Below are positions 41,036 through 50,276 of a stretch of 64,000 nt of DNA, one piece after another. Location of the stretch: the NCBI GenBank assembly GCA_016192345.1, contig JACPUH010000090.1:1-64000 (forward strand), written 5' to 3'. The notes beneath the pieces were generated by a model. The model saw only the letters and a program-made list of their open reading frames with translations. It was not told the DNA's origin and did not search any database. A program made the position numbers and the translations under genes. Position 1 is the stretch's first letter; every line of letters begins with the position of its first letter. Source of the DNA: Ignavibacteriales bacterium (lineage in GTDB: Bacteria; Bacteroidota; Ignavibacteria; UBA10030).

Positions 41036-44000
41036 ATGATTGAAGTAATACAGAAAAAAATTATTGAGTCGGAGCCGTTCCGGGCATTGGAGCGGAGCGT
41101 CACAGAGCTGAAGCCGGGAGAGCCTCTTCCCCTCCTTGGCATCAGCGGTTCCCTCATGGCGTTCGTTGCCGTGTCCGCTCTGGAGCGACGCAACAGTCAG
41201 GTCCTGCTGGTTGTTGCGGACAACGACCGGGCCGAACAACTCCGGGACGATTGTGCAGCGCTGGTGGGGGATGAGCGGGTCCGTCTCTATGGGGAAGGAA
41301 GCAGTCACCAGTCCGCAATGCTCGATATGACGGCGCCGATCACCCAGGTCGAGACCCTCAAGGTTCTCTCGGCCTCCGAACACGTCATTGTCGTAACATC
41401 CGCTGCTGCACTCGTGCATCGTATTCCGGCTCCAAAGGATTTTGTGCGGTGGAACCTTGAACTCGAATCGGGGAAGGAATATTCGTTCGAGGCATTGCTC
41501 ACCACGCTCGCAGACCGTGGCTTCGAGCGGAAGGACTTTGTCGAGGAATATGGTGACTTCGCCGTGCGGGGTGGGATACTGGACATCTTCCCGTTTATCG
41601 GCGACAACCCGATTCGGCTTGAGTTCTGGGGGGATACGGTCGAGTCCATCCGCGAGTTCGATCCCCTTTCCCAACGATCCATCCGAAACCTGCAAACGGC
41701 AAGTGTTGTAGCCAGCTTGTCGGCCCATGGAGAGGAGGGAGCATCTTCTTCCATTCCGGAGTACCTTCAGCCGGATGCGCTTGTTCTCATGGACGAGCCG
41801 GTGCTGATCGAGAAGGAAATCGAGGAGTTGCGCCGCGAAGGTGTGACGGGGATCCTCGAGTGGAGCACGATCGCCGAAGCGCTCCATGGATTCTCCCAAG
41901 CCCTTCATTCGACAATTCACACTCCGAGGTCCTTGAGCGGTCTCAGTTTCTCTTCGGTCCCGCAACCTCCGACAAACGGGAGCATCAAGTTTCTCGTAAA
42001 ACACATTGCATCGCTCAATACGGAAGGGGTCGAAGTCTATCTTGCCTGCGATGTTCCGGACGAAGCAGAGCGGATCAAAGAGTTGGTTGACGAGGAAATC
42101 CACGGGTCCCAGCCAGAGGGAAAAGGGTTGGAGTCCCGACCCGGAGATTCGATAAATTTTTCCCTGAAGCCGCCTGACAATTGGGGAACGGCTTCTCCGG
42201 AGGATGAGGAAACCGTCACTCTTTCCCCTTCCCCTCGCTATCATATTTTCACCGAGGCACTGCATTCCGGGTTTATTTACCCTGCTGCGAATCTCGCGGT
42301 GTTCACCGAGCATGAGGTGTTCGGCAGGTTGAAACGGCGTGGCACAGCACGGCGGAAAAAATTCAAAGGCTTCAGTCTGAAGGAAGCCCGCCAGCTCCGG
42401 CGGGGGGATTATGTTGTCCACGTCGATTACGGGATCGGACGGTTTGCCGGGTTGCACACGATCAGGGTGCGGGGTGTGGAACAGGAAGTGATGAAGGTGG
42501 CGTACGCGGAGGAGGATGTCCTGTACGTGAACTTGAACTATGTGAACCGTGTCCAGAAGTACTCCTCGCAGGAAGGGCACGTTCCCGTGCTGACGAAGCT
42601 CGGAGGACCCGATTGGGACCGGATCAAGTCACGGGCACGCAAACGTGTGAAGGATATCGCCCGCGAGCTGATCCGGCTGTATGCCCGGCGCAAACATGAG
42701 CCGGGGTTTGCGTTTGCTCCAGATACGCACTGGCAGAAGGAAATGGAGGCCTCGTTCATGTACGAGGACACGCCGGATCAGGCGAAGACTACGCTCGATG
42801 TGAAGAGCGATATGGAAAATCCTGCGCCCATGGACCGACTGGTGTGCGGTGACGTCGGGTTCGGCAAGACGGAGATCGCGGTCCGCGCCGCGTTCAAAGC
42901 GGTGATGAGCGGCAGGCAGGTCGGGGTTCTCGTTCCCACCACCATTCTTGCCCAGCAGCATTTCAATACGTTCCTCGACCGCCTGGGGCGATACACCGTA
43001 CGGATCGAATCGCTCTCCCGGTTCAAGACGAAGAAAGAACAAACAGTCACCCTCGCTGCCTTGAAAGAGGGAAAGGTCGATGTCCTGATCGGCACGCACC
43101 GTGTCCTGTCGAAGGATGTCGTGTTCAAAGAACTCGGTTTGCTGGTGATCGACGAGGAACACCGGTTTGGCGTTTCGGCTAAGGAGAAACTGCGACAGCT
43201 TCGGGCGACGGTTGACACGCTTACCCTTACCGCAACGCCGATCCCGCGAACGCTGCAATTCTCGCTGATGGGAGCCCGGGATCTCTCCATCATCAACACA
43301 CCGCCGCGCAATAGGCTTCCCATCGTTACGGAGATCGCGCAATTTGACCTGCAGCTTGTCCGGGAGGCCATCCTGAAGGAATTGCACCGCGGGGGGCAGG
43401 TCTACTTCATTCACGACCGGATCAACGACATCGAGGAAGTCCAGAACCTCCTCAAGAGCAAGATCCCCGAAGCCCGTTTCCACATCGCCCATGGACAGAT
43501 GAAGGGGCACGAACTGGAGAAGGCGATGTTCGCCTTTCTTGAGAAAAAGTATGATGTCCTTCTTTGTACGAAGATCATCGAATCGGGCATCGACATCCCA
43601 AGCGTGAACACGATCATCATTAACCGGGCGGACCGGTTCGGATTGGCGGAATTGTACCAACTGCGCGGCCGGGTTGGACGTTCAAACGAACAGGCGTACG
43701 CCTATCTTCTTACCCCCCCACTTTCCAGCCTTCCGCGGCTCACACTGCGGCGCCTCCAGGCGATCCAGGAGTTTACCGAACTCGGGTCCGGTTTCAATCT
43801 CGCTATGCGCGATCTCGAAATCCGTGGTGCCGGCAACCTCCTCGGCGGCGAGCAATCCGGCTTCATTATGGAGATGGGATTTGAAATGTACCAGAAGATC
43901 GTTGAGGAGGCGGTGGCCGAGTTGAAGGATGAGGAATTTGAAGGACTCTTTGAAGGAGGGAAGAAGGATGGCAGGGGCGGGAAGTCCGACACCGTCGTTG

Positions 44001-44470
44001 AGGTCGATGTCGAGGCGCTGATCCCGGAGGTGTATATCGAATCCGGGACCGAACGGCTCGATTTTTATCGCCGGCTCTATGCGGTGGTATCGCTGGAGGA
44101 GGTTCAGGGGATGAGGGAGGAGTTGCGAGACCGGTTTGGCGCCTATCCTGAAGAGGTCGAACACCTGTTCGCCATCGTCGAGTTGAAGACGATCGCCTCC
44201 CGGTTGGGTTTGACGAAGCTCGACCTCAGTAACCGCCAGCTCAACCTCTTCTTTCCGCCAGCAGAGGCTAAGGACTTTTATGAAGGGACTGACGGCACGG
44301 AGGCTCCGTTCCAGAAGATCATGAGTCGGTTGACAGAATTAAAACAGTACCGGTCGAGCCTGAAGCAGAAGGGAAAACAATTAAAGTTGATGGTGACGAT
44401 GGAAGGAGAAAAAGACCCGCTTATGAGGTTGCTTCGGGTCAAGGAATTTCTTCAGCGGGTCGGGGTGTAA
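41036..44470 (+). CDS. mfd: Transcription-repair coupling factor Mfd
   Basis: A 1144-residue protein close to the usual family length. It recognises stalled RNA polymerase, releases it and recruits UvrA. Residues about 1-330 are the UvrB-homology modules (FVEEYGDFAVRGGILDIFPF). The CarD-like RNA-polymerase-interacting domain is at about 460-540 (RRGDYVVHVDYGIGRFAGLH). The SF2 motor has Walker A CGDVGFGKTE near residue 607, DEEH near 705, and RGRVGRSNEQAYAYL. A RecG-like TRG motif region (GAGNLLGGEQSG) and the C-terminal UvrA-masking domain follow. A charged linker at about residues 350-400 is longer than average. Preceded by a 206-base divergent intergenic region with no clear promoter. Confidence 0.96.
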   Translation: MIEVIQKKIIESEPFRALERSVTELKPGEPLPLLGISGSLMAFVAVSALERRNSQVLLVVADNDRAEQLRDDCAALVGDERVRLYGEGSSHQSAMLDMTAPITQVETLKVLSASEHVIVVTSAAALVHRIPAPKDFVRWNLELESGKEYSFEALLTTLADRGFERKDFVEEYGDFAVRGGILDIFPFIGDNPIRLEFWGDTVESIREFDPLSQRSIRNLQTASVVASLSAHGEEGASSSIPEYLQPDALVLMDEPVLIEKEIEELRREGVTGILEWSTIAEALHGFSQALHSTIHTPRSLSGLSFSSVPQPPTNGSIKFLVKHIASLNTEGVEVYLACDVPDEAERIKELVDEEIHGSQPEGKGLESRPGDSINFSLKPPDNWGTASPEDEETVTLSPSPRYHIFTEALHSGFIYPAANLAVFTEHEVFGRLKRRGTARRKKFKGFSLKEARQLRRGDYVVHVDYGIGRFAGLHTIRVRGVEQEVMKVAYAEEDVLYVNLNYVNRVQKYSSQEGHVPVLTKLGGPDWDRIKSRARKRVKDIARELIRLYARRKHEPGFAFAPDTHWQKEMEASFMYEDTPDQAKTTLDVKSDMENPAPMDRLVCGDVGFGKTEIAVRAAFKAVMSGRQVGVLVPTTILAQQHFNTFLDRLGRYTVRIESLSRFKTKKEQTVTLAALKEGKVDVLIGTHRVLSKDVVFKELGLLVIDEEHRFGVSAKEKLRQLRATVDTLTLTATPIPRTLQFSLMGARDLSIINTPPRNRLPIVTEIAQFDLQLVREAILKELHRGGQVYFIHDRINDIEEVQNLLKSKIPEARFHIAHGQMKGHELEKAMFAFLEKKYDVLLCTKIIESGIDIPSVNTIIINRADRFGLAELYQLRGRVGRSNEQAYAYLLTPPLSSLPRLTLRRLQAIQEFTELGSGFNLAMRDLEIRGAGNLLGGEQSGFIMEMGFEMYQKIVEEAVAELKDEEFEGLFEGGKKDGRGGKSDTVVEVDVEALIPEVYIESGTERLDFYRRLYAVVSLEEVQGMREELRDRFGAYPEEVEHLFAIVELKTIASRLGLTKLDLSNRQLNLFFPPAEAKDFYEGTDGTEAPFQKIMSRLTELKQYRSSLKQKGKQLKLMVTMEGEKDPLMRLLRVKEFLQRVGV

Positions 44471-44718
44471 CATCACACCCCATTCATCGGACATCGTTGG
44501 CAGATTTAGGAAACATCCGGTTCCTATTGAAACGGACTCGACGCTCGGGGAAATTGCCGTGTTGGTCCACACTCCGGGCTCTTTCCTCATTCTTGCAACT
44601 TATCGAATCCCATAGTACCTTTTTCCCGGGTGGTTAAACTTTTTCAATGTGCCTGTGTCATACAGGCAGTGAATTGACGATCTCCACCAGTAGTGGGAGA
44701 ATGATAAGGAGGTTTCCC

Positions 44719-45639
44719 ATGAAGCGCACAATCCTAACATCACTCGTCTTGTTGTTTACGGTCCTCTTTGTGCAGGGTTGTACAAACAACACCAATTTGA
44801 CGGAGCCGGAACAGCAGCAAGAAGCGGCTCTTGTAGCCGACATGAGCCTCGCATTCATCGTGGCTTCCGATTCGCTGGACCTGACACCCGAGCAAAGGGA
44901 AAAACTCGAAGCCGCGTTGAAACAATTCCGCCAGGATGTCGAAGCGGCGATGAAGGCGTACAAGAATGGAGAGATGACGCGGGAAGAGTTACGTACGCGG
45001 GTGACAGAGTTGGAAAGCCGACTTGATGCCGAGGTCCAGGCAATCCTTACGCCGGAACAATACGAGCGCTGGAAGAACCACCAGCGAGAGATCAAAAATC
45101 ATGGGGGTGTGCCCTACCCACTCGTTCTTCCGCTGGACAGGTTAGCCCGCCTCCTGGAGTTGACACCGGAACAGGTCGCACAAGCCAGGATCCTTGTGCA
45201 TAACGCGCAGTTGGCTCTGCGTCACGCGGTGGAGACAATACACGAGCGGGAGAAGCTGAAGGAAGCAATCGAGTCCATTTTCAATCGTACCGATGCCCGG
45301 TTTCAGAGCCTGCTCACCCGCGAGCAGTTGGTCAAATATAAAGAGATCAAGAATCACAGAACACAGCCCAAGGCGCCGTATCCGCTTCCTGCTTCGCTCG
45401 AGCAATTAGCGCGGCTCCTCAGTCTGACGCCTGATCAGCTTGAGAAAACAAAGGCCATCGTCAGGGGGGCCGAAGCTGCCCTGAAGCACGCAGTCGAGAC
45501 GCAAACGGACAGGGAAGAACTCCGGACCACGGTGGAAAATATTCTGAAAAGGGCGGAGGCTGCGTTCCGGTCGATCCTTACTCCCGAACAGCAGCGCCTC
45601 TACGAGCAATGGAAGCACCGAGGAAAAGGGAGAGGTTGA
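44719..45639 (+). CDS. Spy/CpxP-like lipoprotein with tandem repeats
   Basis: A 306-residue lipoprotein (signal ending LFVQGC) with a strong AAGGAGG site six bases upstream. It consists of three helical repeats of about 90 residues, each opening with LTPEQxxK-type helices (LTPEQREKLEAALKQFRQD, LTPEQVAQARILVHNAQLAL, LTPDQLEKTKAIVRGAEAAL) and closing with a second LTPEQ or LTREQ turn. This is the LTxxQ signature of Spy/CpxP-like periplasmic chaperones and of heavy-metal resistance proteins. No two-component system is adjacent. Role inferred: periplasmic stress or folding. A hairpin follows the stop. Confidence 0.75.
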   Translation: MKRTILTSLVLLFTVLFVQGCTNNTNLTEPEQQQEAALVADMSLAFIVASDSLDLTPEQREKLEAALKQFRQDVEAAMKAYKNGEMTREELRTRVTELESRLDAEVQAILTPEQYERWKNHQREIKNHGGVPYPLVLPLDRLARLLELTPEQVAQARILVHNAQLALRHAVETIHEREKLKEAIESIFNRTDARFQSLLTREQLVKYKEIKNHRTQPKAPYPLPASLEQLARLLSLTPDQLEKTKAIVRGAEAALKHAVETQTDREELRTTVENILKRAEAAFRSILTPEQQRLYEQWKHRGKGRG

Positions 45640-45663
45640 CGAGCCGATGCGTATGTGATTGAA

Positions 45664-45700
45664 GCAGGAAGGCCCCGGAATTATTCTCGGGGCCTTCTGC
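45664..45700. terminator. Bidirectional terminator hairpin between convergent genes
   Basis: GCAGGAAGGCCCCG pairs with CGGGGCCTTCTGC (one bulged G) around a ten-base loop. There is no long T-run. It separates the lipoprotein gene from the convergent phosphatase operon. Confidence 0.7.
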
Positions 45701-45735
45701 TGTATGGAGTGATCGAAAGAGCTTTCGCCCTCGCC

Positions 45736-48210
45736 CTAGACCACCTTAACAACGACGATTGTCATATCGTCATGCTGTTTGGCCTTGCCGGTGAAGTGCT
45801 TCATTTCGCTGAAGACTCCTTCGAGAATTGACGTGGCCGGGCCTTGTGCATACTTCTCGACTGCTTTGAGGAGCCTCTCCTCACCGAACTCCTCCATTGC
45901 CTTGTTCATCCCTTCCGGGAACCCGTCGGTGTAGAAAACAAACAGATCGCCCGGTTGGAATGCAATGGTCATTTCCTGGATGGACCGGGAGAACGCTTCT
46001 CCCTCATCCAATCCCAAGGCCATTCCCATCGGGTTGACGACCTGCACCCGGCCCTCTCCGTGTTTGCGCGTCAGTACGGGGTTGTGTCCTGCACGTGCAA
46101 AGCGGAGCTCACGTTTCCCCGTGTCGAAGATCCCGTACACCATGCTGATAAAAATCCCCCGCTCCACATTTTCGTAAAAGAGCTTGTTGATCCGCGTGAG
46201 AATGGATGCGGGGGAATCGGTCACACCGGCGAGGGCGCGGAGGAATCCTTTGGTCAGTGTCATGAAGAATGCTGCCTGCGTCCCTTTGCCGGAGACGTCC
46301 CCCACCGCGACCCCCAGTTTCCGGTCGCCAAGATCCATAAAGTCATAATAATCACCCCCCACCTCCAGGGCGGGTGCACAGCGCGACGCGATGTCGAGCC
46401 CCTCAAACTTCGGATTGGTTTTGGGGAGAAAACTCATCTGTACCTGGCGCGCGATCTCCAGTTCCTGTTGCAGCCTCTGGCGTTCCGAGATGTGGCGTGC
46501 AAAGGCCGGCGTGATGGAATCGAAATCGCTGATCTCGTTCTTCCGGTACAAGGTCAGGATGGACACGACAATCAGCACGCCGAGAAGAGCGAGGAGCACC
46601 ATGGCCGAACCGGTATAGGCCGGGTTACCCGTGAAGAACAACGTCGTGGTATGTTTGGCGATCGTAAACACCCAGAGGGTGAGGAACGAGACAAGGACAT
46701 CGTAGCGGATGAAGCTCCAGATCACGACTGCCGCCACTCCAAGCTGGACGGCAATCCCCGCCGCCAACGGCTGTAGATCTTCGCTTAGGATCAAGCCAAG
46801 CACAACGGTCCCGATTGCCATGATCGCCGGGGTCGAACCGATTTTTTTGCGGAGGAAGGAAACGGCAAAGAGGACAAAGCAGACAAAAATGTACATCACA
46901 TTGATAAAACTCGAACCCAGGATGTGAAACGACGGACTGAAGCTGTCGAAGACCCGGTTCGCGGTTTCTTCCGGCAGTCCTTGCCAGAAATTCAGGAACA
47001 GGCCTCCTCCCCGTACCAGCACCAACCAGACCGCGAACGCCGCGGCACCGAAGGCAAGACCCCGGATAACCGACCATCCAACGCGGGAATGGAACATGGC
47101 CCCCTTAAAGAGCAAGTCAATCGGGATGAATTTTTCCTTCCATGCATCACGCGCCATGGCTTCGCTGACCGCCCACAGGACAATCAGCGCACCACCGGTA
47201 AAGAGGGGGCCGAAGAGGACCGGGAAGAGGATTTCCCAGCCCATCTCGCGATAGAGGACCAAATACAGTTGCAACGCCATGATCACACCCCCGCCGATGC
47301 CGATGATCATGCCGAACTTGAAGCCGATTTCGTACGAGCGGATGCGCTTGAATGTTATGATGATCATGAGCAGCGCGACAGCGATATAGAGAAGAACAAC
47401 AAACACCTGGTGCACGACCATGGATTCCGTTTGCTTGTATTGCTCGGGGACCTGGTACTCCACAGCGTACCGGGAGACGGCGTCGCCGGCGATGCCCACC
47501 CGGATCAGGATCTTGTCGTCGGGTTGGGAAGAACGGCCCGACCAGACATACTCGAAGTCTGTTCGATGGGGTTGCTCGATTTTTTTCTCCGATTCGACTG
47601 TGCTCCCGCTCATCCTTACGGAATACTGGATCGAACCTTGATCCAGCGGCGCCACACCGACCGTATCTTCCCCGGACCATTGTGTGTTTCCGGCGAACCG
47701 TTCGATAAACTCCAAGGCGAGCTGTTTGGCTCCAGCGGCGGCCAACGAAGCGATCCTTGCACTGTCCGGGATGACCCGGGTGAACTCGATGAGATTTCCC
47801 CGGGTATCGAAGTGGAAGGTGAGATCGCCCTGCATTATTCGTTCGACATCCTTTGCCGGTTTATCCTCCCGGAAGAGTTGTGAGAGGGCGGTGCGCGATG
47901 CCCAGCGCACCCGCCAATAATACCCGGGAAGGCTGTCGCGTAAAAGAATGTTTGATCGTTCAATCCCCAACTCACGCTGGGATTGCCGGATCAGCGGACG
48001 GTTCAAGCGAAGTTGGGCATCCGGTGTGTATCCGGTTGCATCCAGATTCAGTTCTGCAATGAGGTCGCGCGAGCGCTGAATGGCGCTATCAGCGTTGAGT
48101 GGAAGAACAAGTGCCCCATAAGGGTGCGATGTGGGAAACAGGGCGAAGATGATGACAGAAGAAACCAGAAGGAGAAGCAGGAAGGGGAATAGCGATTTTA
48201 TTTTCATCAT
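45736..48210 (-). CDS. Membrane-anchored SpoIIE/PP2C-type serine phosphatase
   Basis: An 824-residue protein. An N-terminal membrane helix precedes a large extracytoplasmic region (about residues 30-260). A multi-helix membrane domain of about eight to ten segments covers about 265-560. A cytoplasmic linker with a coiled coil (ERQRLQQELEIARQVQMSFL) leads into the PP2C-like SpoIIE domain, with metal motifs VGGDYYDFMDLGDRK, GDVSGKGTQAAF, FARAGHNPVL and the closing QHDDMTIVVVKV. This is the RsbU-type architecture that dephosphorylates anti-anti-sigma factors, but no partner genes are near. The ATG at 48210 has a second ATG right behind it; the 36-base upstream extension is unlikely. Confidence 0.85.
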   Translation of the reverse strand: MMKIKSLFPFLLLLLVSSVIIFALFPTSHPYGALVLPLNADSAIQRSRDLIAELNLDATGYTPDAQLRLNRPLIRQSQRELGIERSNILLRDSLPGYYWRVRWASRTALSQLFREDKPAKDVERIMQGDLTFHFDTRGNLIEFTRVIPDSARIASLAAAGAKQLALEFIERFAGNTQWSGEDTVGVAPLDQGSIQYSVRMSGSTVESEKKIEQPHRTDFEYVWSGRSSQPDDKILIRVGIAGDAVSRYAVEYQVPEQYKQTESMVVHQVFVVLLYIAVALLMIIITFKRIRSYEIGFKFGMIIGIGGGVIMALQLYLVLYREMGWEILFPVLFGPLFTGGALIVLWAVSEAMARDAWKEKFIPIDLLFKGAMFHSRVGWSVIRGLAFGAAAFAVWLVLVRGGGLFLNFWQGLPEETANRVFDSFSPSFHILGSSFINVMYIFVCFVLFAVSFLRKKIGSTPAIMAIGTVVLGLILSEDLQPLAAGIAVQLGVAAVVIWSFIRYDVLVSFLTLWVFTIAKHTTTLFFTGNPAYTGSAMVLLALLGVLIVVSILTLYRKNEISDFDSITPAFARHISERQRLQQELEIARQVQMSFLPKTNPKFEGLDIASRCAPALEVGGDYYDFMDLGDRKLGVAVGDVSGKGTQAAFFMTLTKGFLRALAGVTDSPASILTRINKLFYENVERGIFISMVYGIFDTGKRELRFARAGHNPVLTRKHGEGRVQVVNPMGMALGLDEGEAFSRSIQEMTIAFQPGDLFVFYTDGFPEGMNKAMEEFGEERLLKAVEKYAQGPATSILEGVFSEMKHFTGKAKQHDDMTIVVVKVV

Positions 48211-48293
48211 GCCAGGTTCTCCCGTACGGGAACGATGGTTCGGCAAACGGATCGAGTCCGACGTAGAAACCCACCGCCTTTTGCGGTGGTCTT

Positions 48294-48905
48294 TTACCGG
48301 AAACTCAGGATTGCAACGATGCCCAGGAAGATGATCAGCGTCCCGGAGATCCGGTTCACCCAGCCGAGGCCGACGTGGCTGATCCTTTCACGGAACAGCG
48401 TCACCGTGGTGCTGAGAAAGATGAACCACAGGGCCGACCCGGCAAACACTCCAAGGACCAGGGTCCCCGCAGAGCCATAGCCCGTCTCGCTTCCCAGGCC
48501 CAAGGCGGCAAAAATTCCAAGGAACGCAACAATCGTGATCGGGTTTGTGAGTGTGAGGACCAGCGTGGAAAGATAGGAACTGAACAACCCGAGTCCGTTA
48601 ACCTCCGCTGAACGCTCCGCCGGGGGCGCGATGAAGGTTTTGACCCCCAGGTAACAAAGAAACAAACCCCCGATCAGGCGGATCCACATTTGTTGACTGA
48701 TGAGGATGTTGGAGATGAAGGTAAGTCCGAAGCCTGCCACGCAGCCGTACAACGCGTCGGCTGTGGCGGCCCCCAGACCGACGACGATGCCGGAAAGGTG
48801 GCTTTCTGCCAGCGTTTTCCGGATGCACAGGATGCCGATCGGTCCGACGGGAAGTGCGATCGAAAATCCGATGATGATACCCTGGACGAGAAGGGAAAAC
48901 TCCAC
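48294..48905 (-). CDS. LysE/RhtB-family exporter
   Basis: A 203-residue protein with six hydrophobic helices and the LysE signature: GFSIALPVGPIGILCIRKTL at the start, GLGAATADALYGCVAGFGL, LIGGLFLCYLGVKTF and LTNPITIVAFLGIFAALGL. It exports an amino acid or similar small metabolite. The start is a GTG preceded by GGAGG, which decides it over an internal ATG. It lies 83 bases upstream of the phosphatase gene on the same strand and is part of the minus-strand run from rsmA onward. Confidence 0.87.
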   Translation of the reverse strand: MEFSLLVQGIIIGFSIALPVGPIGILCIRKTLAESHLSGIVVGLGAATADALYGCVAGFGLTFISNILISQQMWIRLIGGLFLCYLGVKTFIAPPAERSAEVNGLGLFSSYLSTLVLTLTNPITIVAFLGIFAALGLGSETGYGSAGTLVLGVFAGSALWFIFLSTTVTLFRERISHVGLGWVNRISGTLIIFLGIVAILSFR

Positions 48906-48977
48906 GCGCCTCCGGTGAAAAGAGTGAAGAGCATGTGTGGATTTGAATTACGACCCCGGGCGGCCTTCGCAGAGGGA

Positions 48978-49244
48978 TCATGCCCTTGGGATACGGGCGA
49001 GCTCATCCTCGATGTATTCCCTGATGGCTGGTTTCAGATAACGATCTTCAATCCCAATCTCTGCAAGGCCCTGGGCGAGCAATGAGGCTTTCCGGGGTGG
49101 GGCGAGCTTCTTATTGATCACCACCAGCCGCTCTGCTTTAAGGATGCAAAATCCCCCCTCAAAGTCCCCCTTTTCATACCGCACAGCAATACCGCAGTTT
49201 GCAGCCAGCGATTCCAGCTCTTTCAGCAGTTGTTCCTGGGTCAT
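48978..49244 (-). CDS. Small conserved protein of unknown function
   Basis: An 88-residue soluble protein: MTQEQLLKELESLAANCGI, then VRYEKGDFEGGFCILKAERL, VVINKKLAPPRKASLLAQGL and a helical acidic tail. The alternation of a helix, two strands and two helices is a compact alpha/beta fold. I know similar short proteins from Bacteroidota and Chlorobi genomes but no function. It is spaced like an operon member (47 bases to the PAP2 gene, 72 to the LysE gene). Confidence 0.7.
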   Translation of the reverse strand: MTQEQLLKELESLAANCGIAVRYEKGDFEGGFCILKAERLVVINKKLAPPRKASLLAQGLAEIGIEDRYLKPAIREYIEDELARIPRA

Positions 49245-49291
49245 AATCCCGTTGAAGCTACGTGACGGACAAACAAATGTTACGGAAAAAC

Positions 49292-50251
49292 TTAGGGAGA
49301 ATTGCGTTGAGTTTCAAGTGAACCGCCTCCGGCGCGCATCCTTGTGCTCCACCAGGCTTCAATCCGGTCCCCCGACCAGAATGTCAGCCAGGTAAACGCG
49401 GCGCCGGCAATCAAATCGATGACGTAATGATACCGGAGATAGACCGTGCCGATCACGAGCAGGACGGCAAGCGAGGTCAAAAGCCACCGCGCCTTGAGCT
49501 TGTACCGGAAGGCAAGAAACGTGACGATCAGTGTCATCTGTGTATGGCCGCTGGGGAATACATCGCGCTGGACGACTTCGATGGGGTTTGGGTGGTTCTT
49601 CGGGATGGATTCCGCGGCGTTGATGAAGTCCCGGAGGACCTGCGTGAGGAACAGGCCGGGGAGCTCGGTATCCATCTGGGCGAACTCGTGGAGCGTGAAG
49701 CGAGGCCCGACCGCCGGCAACAGGAAGTACCCGAGGTACGAAAGATAAAAACCATAGACGATCAGGAAAGCGGCTTTATCGAACTCCTCGATGGCGAACC
49801 TGCGGTAGATCTCCATACCGAGGATGATGAAGAGCAGGTAATAGGAAAAGTACGCGACCTGGAAAACCTCCGTCAACACCGGATGGGCAAACTGCCCCAG
49901 CCATTGGGTTGGGTTCACCCCGAACAAGGCATGGTCAATCCGGATTAACAAAGCATCGTAGTCGATCGGGTGTATGGGGCGAACCATCAGGTAAAGTTCT
50001 TTGAAGACGAAGATGACAAAGGGGTAGCAATACCATCGGTGGAGGCCGATGAGAAGCTTCGTCCGTTTTGTCTCGGCAAAATGTGCAAGGACCAGGATGC
50101 CCGCTGCGACGGCAAGGTTGATCCCCACCAGCATGGCCCAGGCCTCGACTCGGGAAAGGAACAACAGATTCAACGCAACGAGAAAAAGAAGAAAGGTGAT
50201 GGAGACGACATCGACCGGGGAACAATGGGAGAACAATCGTCGAATGTTCAT
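49292..50251 (-). CDS. PAP2-superfamily membrane phosphatase (inositolphosphotransferase-like)
   Basis: A 319-residue protein with about six helices. The phosphatase motifs are GPRFTLH with a preceding FLLPAV, VFPSGHTQMTLIVTF (conserved SGH) and YLRYHYVIDLIAGA (conserved R-x5-D, catalytic His of the second motif in RYHYVID). Spacing and length resemble the inositolphosphotransferase/Aur1-like branch rather than the small PgpB type. It probably acts on lipid phosphates on the periplasmic side. Same operon as the magnesium transporter gene. Confidence 0.85.
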   Translation of the reverse strand: MNIRRLFSHCSPVDVVSITFLLFLVALNLLFLSRVEAWAMLVGINLAVAAGILVLAHFAETKRTKLLIGLHRWYCYPFVIFVFKELYLMVRPIHPIDYDALLIRIDHALFGVNPTQWLGQFAHPVLTEVFQVAYFSYYLLFIILGMEIYRRFAIEEFDKAAFLIVYGFYLSYLGYFLLPAVGPRFTLHEFAQMDTELPGLFLTQVLRDFINAAESIPKNHPNPIEVVQRDVFPSGHTQMTLIVTFLAFRYKLKARWLLTSLAVLLVIGTVYLRYHYVIDLIAGAAFTWLTFWSGDRIEAWWSTRMRAGGGSLETQRNSP

Positions 50252-50276
50252 GGAGGGCGAAAACGTGGTGGGGGAT

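Noticed and set aside
40895-42580. Minus-strand frame of 561 codons over mfd
   Set aside because: Entirely antisense to Mfd, with no recognisable motif.
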